Source: an uncultured Hyphomicrobiales bacterium
GTDB taxonomy: Bacteria > Pseudomonadota > Alphaproteobacteria > Rhizobiales > Beijerinckiaceae
DNA: 64,000 bases
Assembly: GCA_903825465.1 (NCBI GenBank)
Contig: CAIKAR010000056.1
Span: 1 to 64,000 of the forward strand
Direction: 5' to 3'
Under the pieces are notes generated by a model, which made no database searches, was not told the DNA's origin, and saw nothing but the letters and a program-made list of their open reading frames with translations. Below, piece by piece: positions 31,221 to 41,687 of this stretch (positions are counted from its first letter, which is position 1; each line of letters begins with the position of its first letter). The position numbers and the translations under genes are program-made.

Positions 31221-32395
31221 TTGTTTCGGACGGAGCCCGCTTTATGGGGGAGGGCGAAGCGTCTCCAACCCCGACCGCCCGACGACTCGCGCGCGTTCAG
31301 TTGGACGCCATGCCAAGTGAAATCGTTGCTCAACCAGGCGGCGCACCAGAGCGCCGGCATCAAGACATCGCGGAGCACGGACGCCACCATGGCGCGGGCC
31401 GACAGGGGCCAGCCGGCGGCGGCGGCGAGCAGCGCCTCGCCGCCATACCAGGCGACAAAAACGGCGGCCACGGAAGCGGCCGGCGAGACGCCACAGCCAT
31501 CCGCCGCGACGCCGAGCGCCAACGCGGCGGGCACAAAGCCAACAACGATCTCGGGCGCGTAGAGCCAGGGAAACGTCGCGCGCCGCAGCCGCGCCCAGCG
31601 CACTTGCCGCGACCAGACGCCGCGCGCGTCGCGCGTTCCCAGCGGCTGGGGAAACGGCGGCGAAACCAGCCGCGCCTTGAGGCCGCGCGCCCGCACGACG
31701 CGCGTCAAGGCGGCGTCTTCGGCGGGCTGGGTGGCGAGGGCCGCCAGGCCCCGCGCGCCGAGCAGTTCGCGTCGCAGGAACAGCGTTTTGCCCTGACAGA
31801 AGCCGACGCCGAGCGTGTCGATCGCGTATTGCCAGCGCGCCTCGAACGTATTGAGGAAAGCGCATTCCAACTCGGCCCAAAACCCCTCCGGTCGCGTCCC
31901 CACCGGAGGCGCCGAAACGGCCCCGGTTCCGGGTTTCCACGCGGCCAGCAGCCGCTGGAGATAGTCGGGGGGCACGAGCAGGTTGCTGTCGGCGAAACAT
32001 ATCCAGTCGTATTTGGCTCCGCGCCAGCCCTTGGCCATGTTGTTTAGCTTGGGATTCGCGCCGACGCGGTCCGCGCCAATCAGCAGGCGCGCGTCCACGC
32101 CGGGATGGGCGCGCAACGCCGCCTCGACAAGCGGGATGACGGGGTCGTCGCCGTCGGCGACGCAAAACAGAACTTCATGCGCGGGATAATCGAGGCTGAG
32201 AGACGCCGCGAGCGTCGCGCGTGAATGGCTCTCGACGCCGCGCAGGGGCCGCACCAGCGTTATGCCGGGCGCCGCGGCCGGCGGCGCCATGGCTTCGCCG
32301 CCGCGTCGGCACCGCCAACCCGCGAGCGCCAAACTGACGAAGTGTCCGGCGACAAGAACGGCGGCGAGAAGGGCGGCGCAATCGGTTGTTGTCAT
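31217..32395 (-). CDS. GT21/GT2-type membrane glycosyltransferase (HpnI / ceramide glucosyltransferase-like)
   Basis: A 392-residue membrane enzyme. One N-terminal helix (LLAAVLVAGHFVSLALAGW) anchors a GT-A domain with ITLVRPLRGVE, CFADSNLLVPPDY (metal-binding DxS), QPAEDAALTR (catalytic Asp) and the R-QV-RW motif near residue 290; two or three C-terminal helices follow (VGFVPAALALGVAA, and others). This is the pattern of ceramide glucosyltransferases and of the hopanoid enzyme HpnI. No other hopanoid genes are nearby. Its location next to lipid-remodelling genes favours a lipid acceptor such as diacylglycerol or ceramide. Confidence 0.8.
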   Translation of the reverse strand: MTTTDCAALLAAVLVAGHFVSLALAGWRCRRGGEAMAPPAAAPGITLVRPLRGVESHSRATLAASLSLDYPAHEVLFCVADGDDPVIPLVEAALRAHPGVDARLLIGADRVGANPKLNNMAKGWRGAKYDWICFADSNLLVPPDYLQRLLAAWKPGTGAVSAPPVGTRPEGFWAELECAFLNTFEARWQYAIDTLGVGFCQGKTLFLRRELLGARGLAALATQPAEDAALTRVVRARGLKARLVSPPFPQPLGTRDARGVWSRQVRWARLRRATFPWLYAPEIVVGFVPAALALGVAADGCGVSPAASVAAVFVAWYGGEALLAAAAGWPLSARAMVASVLRDVLMPALWCAAWLSNDFTWHGVQLNARESSGGRGWRRFALPHKAGSVRNN

Positions 32396-32528
32396 AATCG
32401 ATCCCTAACGGCGGCGCATGTCACCGGGATGACGGCGGAAGCCGGATCGTCACATCGCCGGCGGCGTCACATTAGTTTGACGGGAATCAGGCACATGGCG
32501 GTCGGCGACCCGATGAAGGATATTCGCA

Positions 32529-33347
32529 TTGCTCGATCCGCCCCCGAAAATCCGGCTCAAGACCCTCTTCGTTTCCGACCTGCATCTGGGCACGCGGGGA
32601 TGCCAGGCGGAGGCGTTTCTTGAATTCCTGAAGCACTACGACGCGGAGGCCCTTTATCTGATTGGCGACATCGTCGACGCGTGGCGACTCAAGGCCAGTT
32701 GGCATTGGCCCCAGGCGCATAACGTCGTCGTGCAGAAATTGTTGCGCAAGGCGCGCAAGGGAACGCGCGTCGTCTATATCCCCGGCAACCACGACGAGTT
32801 TCTGCGCGACTACGTTGGCGACGATTTTGGCGGCGTGGAAATCGTCGAGGAGGCCGTTATCGACCTTGTGGACGGCCGCCGGGCGCTTTTGCTCCACGGC
32901 GACAAATTCGACACGGTGGTGCGCAACATGAAGTGGCTCGCCCACCTGGGCGATTGGGCCTACGATCTCGCGCTGTTTCTCAACCGCTATCTCAACATGG
33001 CGCGGCGGCGCCTCGGCATGACCTATTGGTCGTTCTCCGCCGCCGCGAAAGCCAAGGTCAAGCAGGCTGTGAATTTCATCGGCGCCTTCGAGCAGGCGGT
33101 CGTCGCGGACGCCGAGAAGCAAGGCGCCCAGGTCGTGATCTGCGGGCACATCCATCACGCGGCGTCGCGGCGCCTGGGGCCGATCCACTATATGAACTGC
33201 GGCGACTGGGTGGAGTCCCGCACGGCGATCGGCGAACACCTCGATGGGCGAATGGAACTGATTCGTTGGGACGATGTCGTCGCTGAAGCGGCGGCGGAGC
33301 CTGCGGCCGTGGTCTCCGTGCCCCAGTCGCTTCAGCCGGCGGCCTGA
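32529..33347 (+). CDS. plcP: PlcP-type phospholipase C of the metallophosphoesterase family (UDP-2,3-diacylglucosamine hydrolase-like)
   Basis: A 272-residue phosphoesterase started by TTG at 32529 with AAGGA eight bases before it. Motifs: FVSDLHLG, LIGDIVDAW, IPGNHDEFL, LHGDKFD and ICGHIHHA. Often annotated as an LpxH relative, but size and the placement beside btaA-btaB and a glycosyltransferase match PlcP, shown in Sinorhizobium meliloti to turn phosphatidylcholine into diacylglycerol during phosphate starvation. The diacylglycerol would feed BtaA and the glycosyltransferases. The name is by context and general similarity; a true LpxH role is the alternative. It overlaps the convergent GT4 gene by 16 bases. 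Confidence 0.65.
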   Translation: MLDPPPKIRLKTLFVSDLHLGTRGCQAEAFLEFLKHYDAEALYLIGDIVDAWRLKASWHWPQAHNVVVQKLLRKARKGTRVVYIPGNHDEFLRDYVGDDFGGVEIVEEAVIDLVDGRRALLLHGDKFDTVVRNMKWLAHLGDWAYDLALFLNRYLNMARRRLGMTYWSFSAAAKAKVKQAVNFIGAFEQAVVADAEKQGAQVVICGHIHHAASRRLGPIHYMNCGDWVESRTAIGEHLDGRMELIRWDDVVAEAAAEPAAVVSVPQSLQPAA

Positions 33348-34399
33348 AGCGTTTCCAGCGCGCCACGCCATCCCAGAGCCCGCGACACGTTGGCGACAAA
33401 ATCACGCGCGCTCGCCGTCATCGAATGCCGTGTGGCGTAGGCGCGGCATTTTTCGCGCGGGATGTCGAGGGCGGCGAGCGCGGCGCGTCGAAGATCCATG
33501 TCCATGACGCCGCAGCCAGAGGCGCCGAGAATTTGAACCGGGCCCGTCACGGGAAACGCGGCGACGGGAACGCCCGCGGCCAGCGCCTCCAACATCACCA
33601 GCCCGAACGTGTCGGTGAGGCTGGGGAACACAAACACGTCCGCCCGCGCGTAGGCTTCGATCAAGGCCGCGCCGTCAAGCCGGCCTTCGAACCGCGCTTC
33701 CGGAAACCGGCTTTGCAATTGCGCGCGGGCGGGACCGTCGCCAACAACGACCTTGGTGCCGGGCAAATCGAGCGACAGGAACGCCGCGATGTTTTTTTCG
33801 ACCGCCACGCGGCCGACATAGAGAAACACCGGTCCCGCCACTGGCGAAGGCCGGCGCTCGGCCGCCAGAAAGTCGCGCAGGAGAATGCCGCGGCGCCACA
33901 CCACGAGATTGCCGAAGCCGCGCGATTCCAGTTCCTTCTTGAGCGTCGTTGTCGAAACCATGGTGGCGGCCGCGGCGCCGTGAAAGCGGCGCAGCGCCGC
34001 GTAGCTCCACGAAAGCGGAATGGGCCAGCGCGCCCTCAAATATTCGGGGAAGCGCGTGTGATAGCAGCTTGTGAACGGGCGCCCGACGCGCAGACAGTGC
34101 CGCCGCGCGAGAAAACCGAGCGGCCCTTCGGTGGCGATGTGCACCGCGTCCGGATCAATCCGCTCGATGTCGCGGGCGACGCGGTTCGGCGACGCCAGCG
34201 CCAGCCGCAGCCCCGGATAAGACGGCGCGGGAACCGACCAATGCCCTTCCGGCGTCAAAGCGATGAATTCCACGCCGACGCGGGGCGCTTCCTCCACCAG
34301 CCATTGCAGCGTTCGCGCGACGCCGTTGGCTTGCGGACGCCAGGCGTCGGTCACGATCAGGATGCGCGGCGGCGCGCGCCAAGCAAGCGACGAATTCAT
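33332..34399 (-). CDS. GT4 glycosyltransferase, probably acting on diacylglycerol
   Basis: A 355-residue GT-B enzyme. The N-terminal domain has ILIVTDAWRPQANGVARTL and HIATEGPLGFLARR; the donor-binding domain has FLYVGRVAVEKNI and the EX7E-like FPSLTDTFGLVMLEALAAG. It resembles the MgtA/GtfA-type lipid glycosyltransferases found with PlcP in alphaproteobacteria. It follows btaB by 15 bases and is the third gene of the bta operon. In phosphate-starved relatives such enzymes make glycolipids from diacylglycerol and a UDP-sugar; sugar and acceptor here are inferred. Confidence 0.75.
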   Translation of the reverse strand: MNSSLAWRAPPRILIVTDAWRPQANGVARTLQWLVEEAPRVGVEFIALTPEGHWSVPAPSYPGLRLALASPNRVARDIERIDPDAVHIATEGPLGFLARRHCLRVGRPFTSCYHTRFPEYLRARWPIPLSWSYAALRRFHGAAAATMVSTTTLKKELESRGFGNLVVWRRGILLRDFLAAERRPSPVAGPVFLYVGRVAVEKNIAAFLSLDLPGTKVVVGDGPARAQLQSRFPEARFEGRLDGAALIEAYARADVFVFPSLTDTFGLVMLEALAAGVPVAAFPVTGPVQILGASGCGVMDMDLRRAALAALDIPREKCRAYATRHSMTASARDFVANVSRALGWRGALETLQAAG

Positions 34400-34414
34400 C
34401 TGGCCCGCCTCCCG

Positions 34415-35065
34415 TCATGGCCGCGGCGTCTCCGCGACCGCGAGAATCGAATAGCCGCCGTAGGCCCGCTCAACGCGGCACGCCATGTTGTGGCGCGCGG
34501 CGAGCATCGACATTTGCGCTTCGAGCTCGGCGCGCGGAGCGACGGAAAAAGCGTTCAGCCACGCGCGCATGCCCGCGCCAAACCATCGCGGCAGTCCGTC
34601 GAATTCGCCGAAATCGACGACGTGAAGGGAGCCGCCCGGAGCCACAAGCTCGAACGCGCGGCCCAGCGCCGAGCGCCATGGCGGGATCATCGACAGCGCG
34701 TAGGAAAGAAAAACCCGGTCGAACGAACGCTCGCCAAACAGCGGCTCGGGATCGAAGTTCGCCGCGTCGCCCTGCGCGACGCAAACCCGCTCGTCCAGGC
34801 CCAACGCGTCGATCGTCCGGCGCGCCGTCGCCAGCATTTGCTCCGACACGTCGACGCCGTAAAACCGCGTCCCCGGGCGGGCGCGGGCGGCGAGCGCCAG
34901 ATTGCGCGCCGTGCCGCAGCCGATTTCCAGCACGGAGCCGCCGTCGGGCGCGTCGAGTTCGGCGATCAGACGGTCGCGGCCCAGCAGATAGAATTTCCGC
35001 GTGGCGTCGTAGACATGCCGCTGGCGCCGATACATCCGGTCCATGTGAACGGCGGCGAGGCTCAT
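34415..35065 (-). CDS. btaB: BtaB: S-adenosylmethionine-dependent N-methyltransferase of betaine lipid synthesis
   Basis: A 216-residue methyltransferase with motif I VLEIGCGTARNLA (near residue 45) and YGVDVSEQML. The opening MSLAAVHMDRMYRRQRHVYD and FYLLGRDRLI are characteristic of BtaB, which methylates diacylglycerylhomoserine three times to the betaine lipid DGTS. The ATG at 35065 overlaps the btaA stop (ATGA), and the pair is expected to be coupled. DGTS replaces phosphatidylcholine when phosphate is scarce. Confidence 0.9.
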   Translation of the reverse strand: MSLAAVHMDRMYRRQRHVYDATRKFYLLGRDRLIAELDAPDGGSVLEIGCGTARNLALAARARPGTRFYGVDVSEQMLATARRTIDALGLDERVCVAQGDAANFDPEPLFGERSFDRVFLSYALSMIPPWRSALGRAFELVAPGGSLHVVDFGEFDGLPRWFGAGMRAWLNAFSVAPRAELEAQMSMLAARHNMACRVERAYGGYSILAVAETPRP

Positions 35066-36315
35066 GAGCGGGCGCTCCCGAGCGTGTAAAGGTGGAACGC
35101 GCCGTAGATCGACGAGCGGTCGCGCGCGCCCAAATCGCGGCTGCGCGCTTCGTCGTAGCTCCATTGATCGAGGACGCGCGCGTCCACGCGGCCGGGCAGC
35201 AGCCGCTCGTCGGCGGCGGTGCGGAAAACGACGCGCGCGCCGGGCCGCGCGACGCGGGTGATTTCGCTCCACAACCCGTTCAGGGTGGCGTCGTCCATCC
35301 AGTCTTGCGCGTCCAGCAGCACAAAAGCGTCTAGCGACTGGGCGGGCCTGTCGCGCAGCGTCGCGGTCATCGAGCCATGGACGACATCGACCCTGTCGGC
35401 CCTGTCGCGAATGGCGCCGAAATTGGCGCTTTCGAGATAGGGCGGCGTCGAAGGCGCGTCGCCGGGCGCGTAGGCGCGCCCGAAGGCCTGCCAGGCGAAA
35501 TAATTGGATTTGAAGTCGAAGTCGCAGCACAGCTTTTCGAGGCGGCGGCGCGCGACGGCGCGCACGCCAAGCGCGTCGTCGGCGGCGAGCGCGCGGTATT
35601 GGGCGGGCGGAATTCCAAGCCCGTAGAGCGACGCCGGCTGGCGCAGCAGCCAACGCATGGACGGCCGGTCGAAGATGGGCGCGAGACGCTCCTCAAACAG
35701 CGCGCGCTGTTCGTCGCGGTTCCTGGCCGAGAGCATGATCGCGGGATTGACGCCATAAAGCCGCGCCAGCCAATGCGCCGCGCCGATGAAGCGCCCGAGC
35801 AGGCCGTGGCGGTGGAAGCCGTCCGCGAACATCTCGATCCGGCGCCGGCCAAGGACGCCGCGGGCGTCCCAGTAGGCGCGCGACGCCGGGTCGAGCGCCG
35901 ACCGCAGGATTTCGTCATAGGCCTCGACGTTGGCGCGGTCGTTGGCGCGGGTGAAAAAGCGCTGGTAGGCCCGGCTGTCCGGCAGGGCCTTCGCCGCGGC
36001 CAGTTTCAACCGCGTCAAGGCCACATGGGCGCCGTTGAGATCGACCGCCGTGACACGGGCGGGATCGGCGACGAGGTAGCTCAGCGCGTTGCAGCCGCCG
36101 GAGGCGATCGCGATGACATTGTCGCCGGGGCCAAGCGCCAACGCCTCCATGTCGACCACCGGGTCTTCCCAGATTTGCGGATAAACCAGGCCGCGAAACG
36201 CGAGGGTGAACAGCCGCTCCAGCGCGCCCTCGCGGGACCAGGCCTTGCCGCCATGCACGGCGGCGCCGAGCTGCGCGACGGTTGTTCGTTGAATCGCCCG
36301 CGCGCTGTGCGACAT
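35062..36315 (-). CDS. btaA: BtaA: S-adenosylmethionine:diacylglycerol 3-amino-3-carboxypropyl transferase
   Basis: A 417-residue DUF3419 protein. I choose the ATG at 36315 because GGAGATTTGG precedes it and the length then fits the family (about 415); an open frame continues to 36465. FRGLVYPQIWEDPVVDMEAL, the SAM site GDNVIAIASGGCNALSYL, VTAVDLNGAHVALTRLKL and LDAQDWMDD are family signatures. BtaA moves the 3-amino-3-carboxypropyl group of SAM onto diacylglycerol, the first step to DGTS. It leads the operon btaA-btaB-GT4; a Pho-box-like element lies about 46 bases upstream. Confidence 0.92.
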   Translation of the reverse strand: MSHSARAIQRTTVAQLGAAVHGGKAWSREGALERLFTLAFRGLVYPQIWEDPVVDMEALALGPGDNVIAIASGGCNALSYLVADPARVTAVDLNGAHVALTRLKLAAAKALPDSRAYQRFFTRANDRANVEAYDEILRSALDPASRAYWDARGVLGRRRIEMFADGFHRHGLLGRFIGAAHWLARLYGVNPAIMLSARNRDEQRALFEERLAPIFDRPSMRWLLRQPASLYGLGIPPAQYRALAADDALGVRAVARRRLEKLCCDFDFKSNYFAWQAFGRAYAPGDAPSTPPYLESANFGAIRDRADRVDVVHGSMTATLRDRPAQSLDAFVLLDAQDWMDDATLNGLWSEITRVARPGARVVFRTAADERLLPGRVDARVLDQWSYDEARSRDLGARDRSSIYGAFHLYTLGSARS

Positions 36316-36360
36316 CCAAATCTCCGATTCGCCGGTTTCAGCCGGACGAGTAGGCGATCC

Positions 36361-36380
36361 ATGTGACATCGTGGTGAAGC
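36361..36380 (-). promoter_or_regulatory. Candidate Pho box upstream of btaA
   Basis: On the btaA strand the sequence reads GCTTCAC-CACG-ATGTCAC. This is two seven-base direct repeats at eleven-base spacing, as in PhoB sites (CTGTCAT-N4-CTGTCAT). The second repeat keeps the TGTCA core; the first keeps only TCA. Position, about 46 bases before the start codon, is suitable for PhoB activation. The match is imperfect, so this is a candidate only. Confidence 0.35.
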
Positions 36381-36507
36381 TGCGGGGTCCGTTCCGGGCC
36401 AAAACGCGCTCGCCATTGTGTTCGCGGCCCCCTTGGCGGGGCCGGAAAAATAGAGTACAAGGCAATAGAACTCGCCCTTGAAGCTGTTATCGCGCGGGCG
36501 AATTACA

Positions 36508-36807
36508 CTGGAAGGTTGTCCTTTCCAGCGCAGGCACCCTAAATCCGGGAGTTCGGGTGCCACGCGGTTTCCAATTGGGCTGGCTGCGAAAGCAAAAGCC
36601 GGATCCTCGCGAAACCTGAACGCGGAACATTCCGGATTGTGGAAACAATGACCCTACGGCTTGGAATTTCGGCTTGAGCATGAGCAAATCGACCCGCGAA
36701 CGAGCCGTCGCGTTTCGTTTTTCCCCATCGTGCGATTCGACCCGGAACGGGTTGTTGCCTCCCGATCCCCGCGTGGGAAACAGGGTGGAAACCTTTAAGG
36801 ATTGGCA
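36508..36807 (+). ncRNA. Hairpin-rich 5' leader of the DUF4167 gene (possible structured RNA)
   Basis: The roughly 430 bases between the btaA promoter region and DUF4167 hold no convincing gene. From 36508 they contain a run of stem-loops on the plus strand: CTGGAAGG/CCTTTCCAG (36508-36528, eight pairs, one G-U), GGCACCC/GGGTGCC (36533-36539 with 36555-36561), a downstream ATTGT-GGAA-ACAAT hairpin with a GNRA tetraloop, and ACCCG-GAA-CGGGT. TTCCAA and TTGGAA further apart could pair at long range. No T-tract follows, so these are not simple terminators. A cis-regulatory leader or a separate small RNA are both possible. Confidence 0.4.
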
Positions 36808-37800
36808 ATGAGACCTGGGCAGAACAACAACAACAACAAGCAGCGAATGCGCGGCCGCACGAACAATAACAACAATGGCCGTAAAAACCCCAATCCGCTG
36901 ACGCGCAGCTACGAATCCACCGGTCCCGACGTGAAGATCCGCGGCACCGCCCACCATGTGGGGGAAAAGTATCTGCAACTCGCGCGCGACGCCCAGACGT
37001 CCGGCGATCCCGTGATGGCTGAAAGCTATCTGCAACACGCCGAGCATTATTTCCGCTTGATCGCGGCGGCGCAGCTCGCCCAGCAGCAGGCGCAGGCCGG
37101 CTATCAGCGCGGTCCCAACGAGGCGGCGGCCGAGGAGGAGGACGACGACGACGATTTCAGCGGCTTGCCCGACCGCTTCGCTTCGCCGATCGAGCGTTTC
37201 GCGCCGTCCCCGCCTCCCCCGCCGCAGCAGCAGCCCTACCAGCAACAGCCGCAGGGAATGGCGCCCAATCAACCCCAGCCGTTTCCAGAGCGCGGCTCCT
37301 TCAACGCCGAGCGTCCGCAACAGGACCGCCCTTTCAATGGCGATCGGCCGCCCTATCAGGACCGTTCGCAACAGAACCGCGGCGACCGCAACAACAATCA
37401 GAACCGGCCCTATCAGGACCGCAACAACAACCAGAACCGGTTCAATCAGAACCGCGATCAGCGCGACAACCGCCCGGCGCGCGACTATCGCAACGACGCG
37501 CCGCAGCAACAGCGCGTCGATAGCGCGCCGGTGAACGCGCCGGCCCCCGCCGAGGCCGAGCCGGAGGTGGTCGGGTTGCCCTCGTTCATCACGACGCCCG
37601 TCCGCGCCGTGGCCCCCATGGAAGAAGCGCCTGTCGCCGCCGTGGTCGAGAGCGCGCCGGGGGACGAACATCGCGCTGGCGGCTATCATTTGCGCCCGCG
37701 GCGCCGGCGCAACCGCCCCGATGGCGAGCGCCCGGCGGGCGAAGGCGACGAGGGCGCCTCGGCCGCGACCGCGTCCGAGCCGAGCTTCTCCAACGAATAG
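36808..37800 (+). CDS. DUF4167 domain protein, Asn/Gln/Arg-rich
   Basis: A 330-residue protein starting at the ATG at 36808 (AAGGA six bases upstream). The N-terminal 20-105 residues form the conserved DUF4167 domain (NPLTRSYESTGPDVKIRGTA, HVGEKYLQLARDAQTSGD, MAESYLQHAEHYFRLI). The remainder is low complexity: poly-Asp/Glu, proline runs, and many NNNQNR / QDR repeats, ending in an RRRRNRPDGER tail. Such composition suggests RNA binding or condensate behaviour, but the function is unknown. It is a single-gene unit with a strong terminator behind it. Confidence 0.85.
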   Translation: MRPGQNNNNNKQRMRGRTNNNNNGRKNPNPLTRSYESTGPDVKIRGTAHHVGEKYLQLARDAQTSGDPVMAESYLQHAEHYFRLIAAAQLAQQQAQAGYQRGPNEAAAEEEDDDDDFSGLPDRFASPIERFAPSPPPPPQQQPYQQQPQGMAPNQPQPFPERGSFNAERPQQDRPFNGDRPPYQDRSQQNRGDRNNNQNRPYQDRNNNQNRFNQNRDQRDNRPARDYRNDAPQQQRVDSAPVNAPAPAEAEPEVVGLPSFITTPVRAVAPMEEAPVAAVVESAPGDEHRAGGYHLRPRRRRNRPDGERPAGEGDEGASAATASEPSFSNE

Positions 37801-37831
37801 CGGCGCTGGCCGCGATTCACGGCCGGATTTC

Positions 37832-37868
37832 AAAGAGGCGCGGGGGAACTTTTCCCCGCGCCTCTTTT
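37832..37868 (+). terminator. Rho-independent terminator after the DUF4167 gene
   Basis: A near-perfect stem pairs AAAGAGGCGCGGGG (37832-37845) with CCCCGCGCCTCTTT (37854-37867) around a short loop, ending in TTTT. It lies 32 bases after the DUF4167 stop codon and would also insulate clpB. The A-rich left flank means it could work in both directions. Confidence 0.88.
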
Positions 37869-38015
37869 GATTCCAGCGGCGGGCGCCTACATTTGTCGCG
37901 ACGGCGAGGCTTGCCGAATTGGGCGGATTTGGCCGAATCAGGCAAGCTTAGCCGAATCAGTCGATGAACACGGATCGCGCCGCTTCGGGACGGGTCCGCG
38001 GGTCAGGAGGTTCAA

Positions 38016-40670
<2,655 letters not shown>

Positions 40671-40677
40671 AAAACCG

Positions 40678-40707
40678 GAAGGGCGGCGCGAAAGCCGCCC
40701 TTCTGTT
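40678..40707 (+). terminator. Terminator hairpin between clpB and uppP
   Basis: GAAGGGCGGC (40678-40687) pairs perfectly with GCCGCCCTTC (40694-40703) around GCGAAA, followed by TGTTT. It starts eight bases after the clpB stop and lies just before the convergent uppP stop. The T-tract is short, so strength is uncertain. Confidence 0.75.
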
Positions 40708-41580
40708 TCAGCTCACCCAGCCCACAGCGAAGGCGCCGAGCAACAGAACGCCCATGACGGCGCGGTAAATCACGAAGGGCCAGGACGAGAATTTTTCGAG
40801 ATAGCGCATCAGGCCCCAGACAGCGGCGAAGGATGAGATCGATCCCATGACGATTCCGACCGCCAGCACCGACCAGCCGTGGCCGTCGAGATGCGCCTTG
40901 TATAGTTCGTAAACCTCCTTGAGGCCGGCGAGCGCGATGGCCGGCACGCCGAGCAGGAACGAAAACCGCGCGGCCTCGTCGCGCTTCAGGCCGAGGGCGA
41001 GCGCGGCGGTCAGCGTCGATCCCGAGCGCGACACGCCCGCGATCAGCGCGCCGACCTGCGCGCAGCCCACCAGCATCGCGTCCTTGAGGCTGACGTGGTC
41101 GATTGTGCGGGTGTGGCGCGCGCGCAATTCGGCGAGGGCCAGCAACGCCGCCATGACGATGCTCGAAATCGCGATGACCGGCAGGCTGCGCAGCGGCGAG
41201 CCGCACTGGTTGAGCACGCCGGACAAAGCCAGGCCGCCGATGACGATGGGAATCGTCGCCAGAACGATCCAGCAGGCGAACCGAAAATGCCAGTTGTCGA
41301 AATCCCGCCGCGCCGCGGCGGCGATGGAGCCAAAGACGATGCCGCGCATGTCGCCCCAGAAATAGCTGACAACCGCGGCGAGCGCGGCCATCTGCATCGC
41401 GGCGGAGAAGGCGGAGCCCGGGTCCTGCCAGCCGAGAATGGCCGGGACGACGCGCATATGCGCGGTCGACGAAATCGGCAGCAGCTCCGTGATGCCCTGA
41501 ATCACGCCGAGAATCGCGACTTTGCCGTAGCCCAGCGCCACGAATCCGGTGTCAACGCCCTGTGTGCAGACCTCAGCCAT
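40708..41580 (-). CDS. uppP: Undecaprenyl-diphosphate phosphatase (BacA family)
   Basis: A 290-residue polytopic membrane enzyme that regenerates undecaprenyl phosphate for cell-wall synthesis and confers bacitracin resistance. The first active-site motif is QGITELLPISSTAHMRVV (residues about 28-45). The second, normally PGxSRSGxT, reads AGVSRSGST (about residue 170), with Ala for the first Pro. Hydrophobic helices fill the rest. Single gene; it converges on clpB. Confidence 0.92.
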   Translation of the reverse strand: MAEVCTQGVDTGFVALGYGKVAILGVIQGITELLPISSTAHMRVVPAILGWQDPGSAFSAAMQMAALAAVVSYFWGDMRGIVFGSIAAAARRDFDNWHFRFACWIVLATIPIVIGGLALSGVLNQCGSPLRSLPVIAISSIVMAALLALAELRARHTRTIDHVSLKDAMLVGCAQVGALIAGVSRSGSTLTAALALGLKRDEAARFSFLLGVPAIALAGLKEVYELYKAHLDGHGWSVLAVGIVMGSISSFAAVWGLMRYLEKFSSWPFVIYRAVMGVLLLGAFAVGWVS

Positions 41581-41687
41581 GAAACGCGCCCCGGAATAAA
41601 GTTGGCGACGGAATCGGAATCAGCCCGCGCGGCTTGGTCCTAGCCGGCCCGGCGCGCCTTTTCAACGCGGCGGCGCCGCGATCCCCG

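Noticed and set aside
32529-33347. LpxH (lipid A pathway) assignment for the phosphoesterase
   Set aside because: Not excluded, but lipid A genes are absent here, and the neighbours btaA, btaB and glycosyltransferase fit PlcP better; kept as the alternative.
36440-36807. tmRNA, RNase P RNA or SRP RNA in the DUF4167 leader
   Set aside because: The universally conserved segments of these RNAs (such as GAGGAAAGTCC of RNase P or the SRP GGAAG loop) were not found.
36487-37833. Long minus-strand open frame with hydrophobic runs opposite DUF4167
   Set aside because: It mirrors the Asn/Gln-rich repeats of DUF4167 (read backwards as Val/Leu runs) and also crosses the terminator side; no start signal or family.
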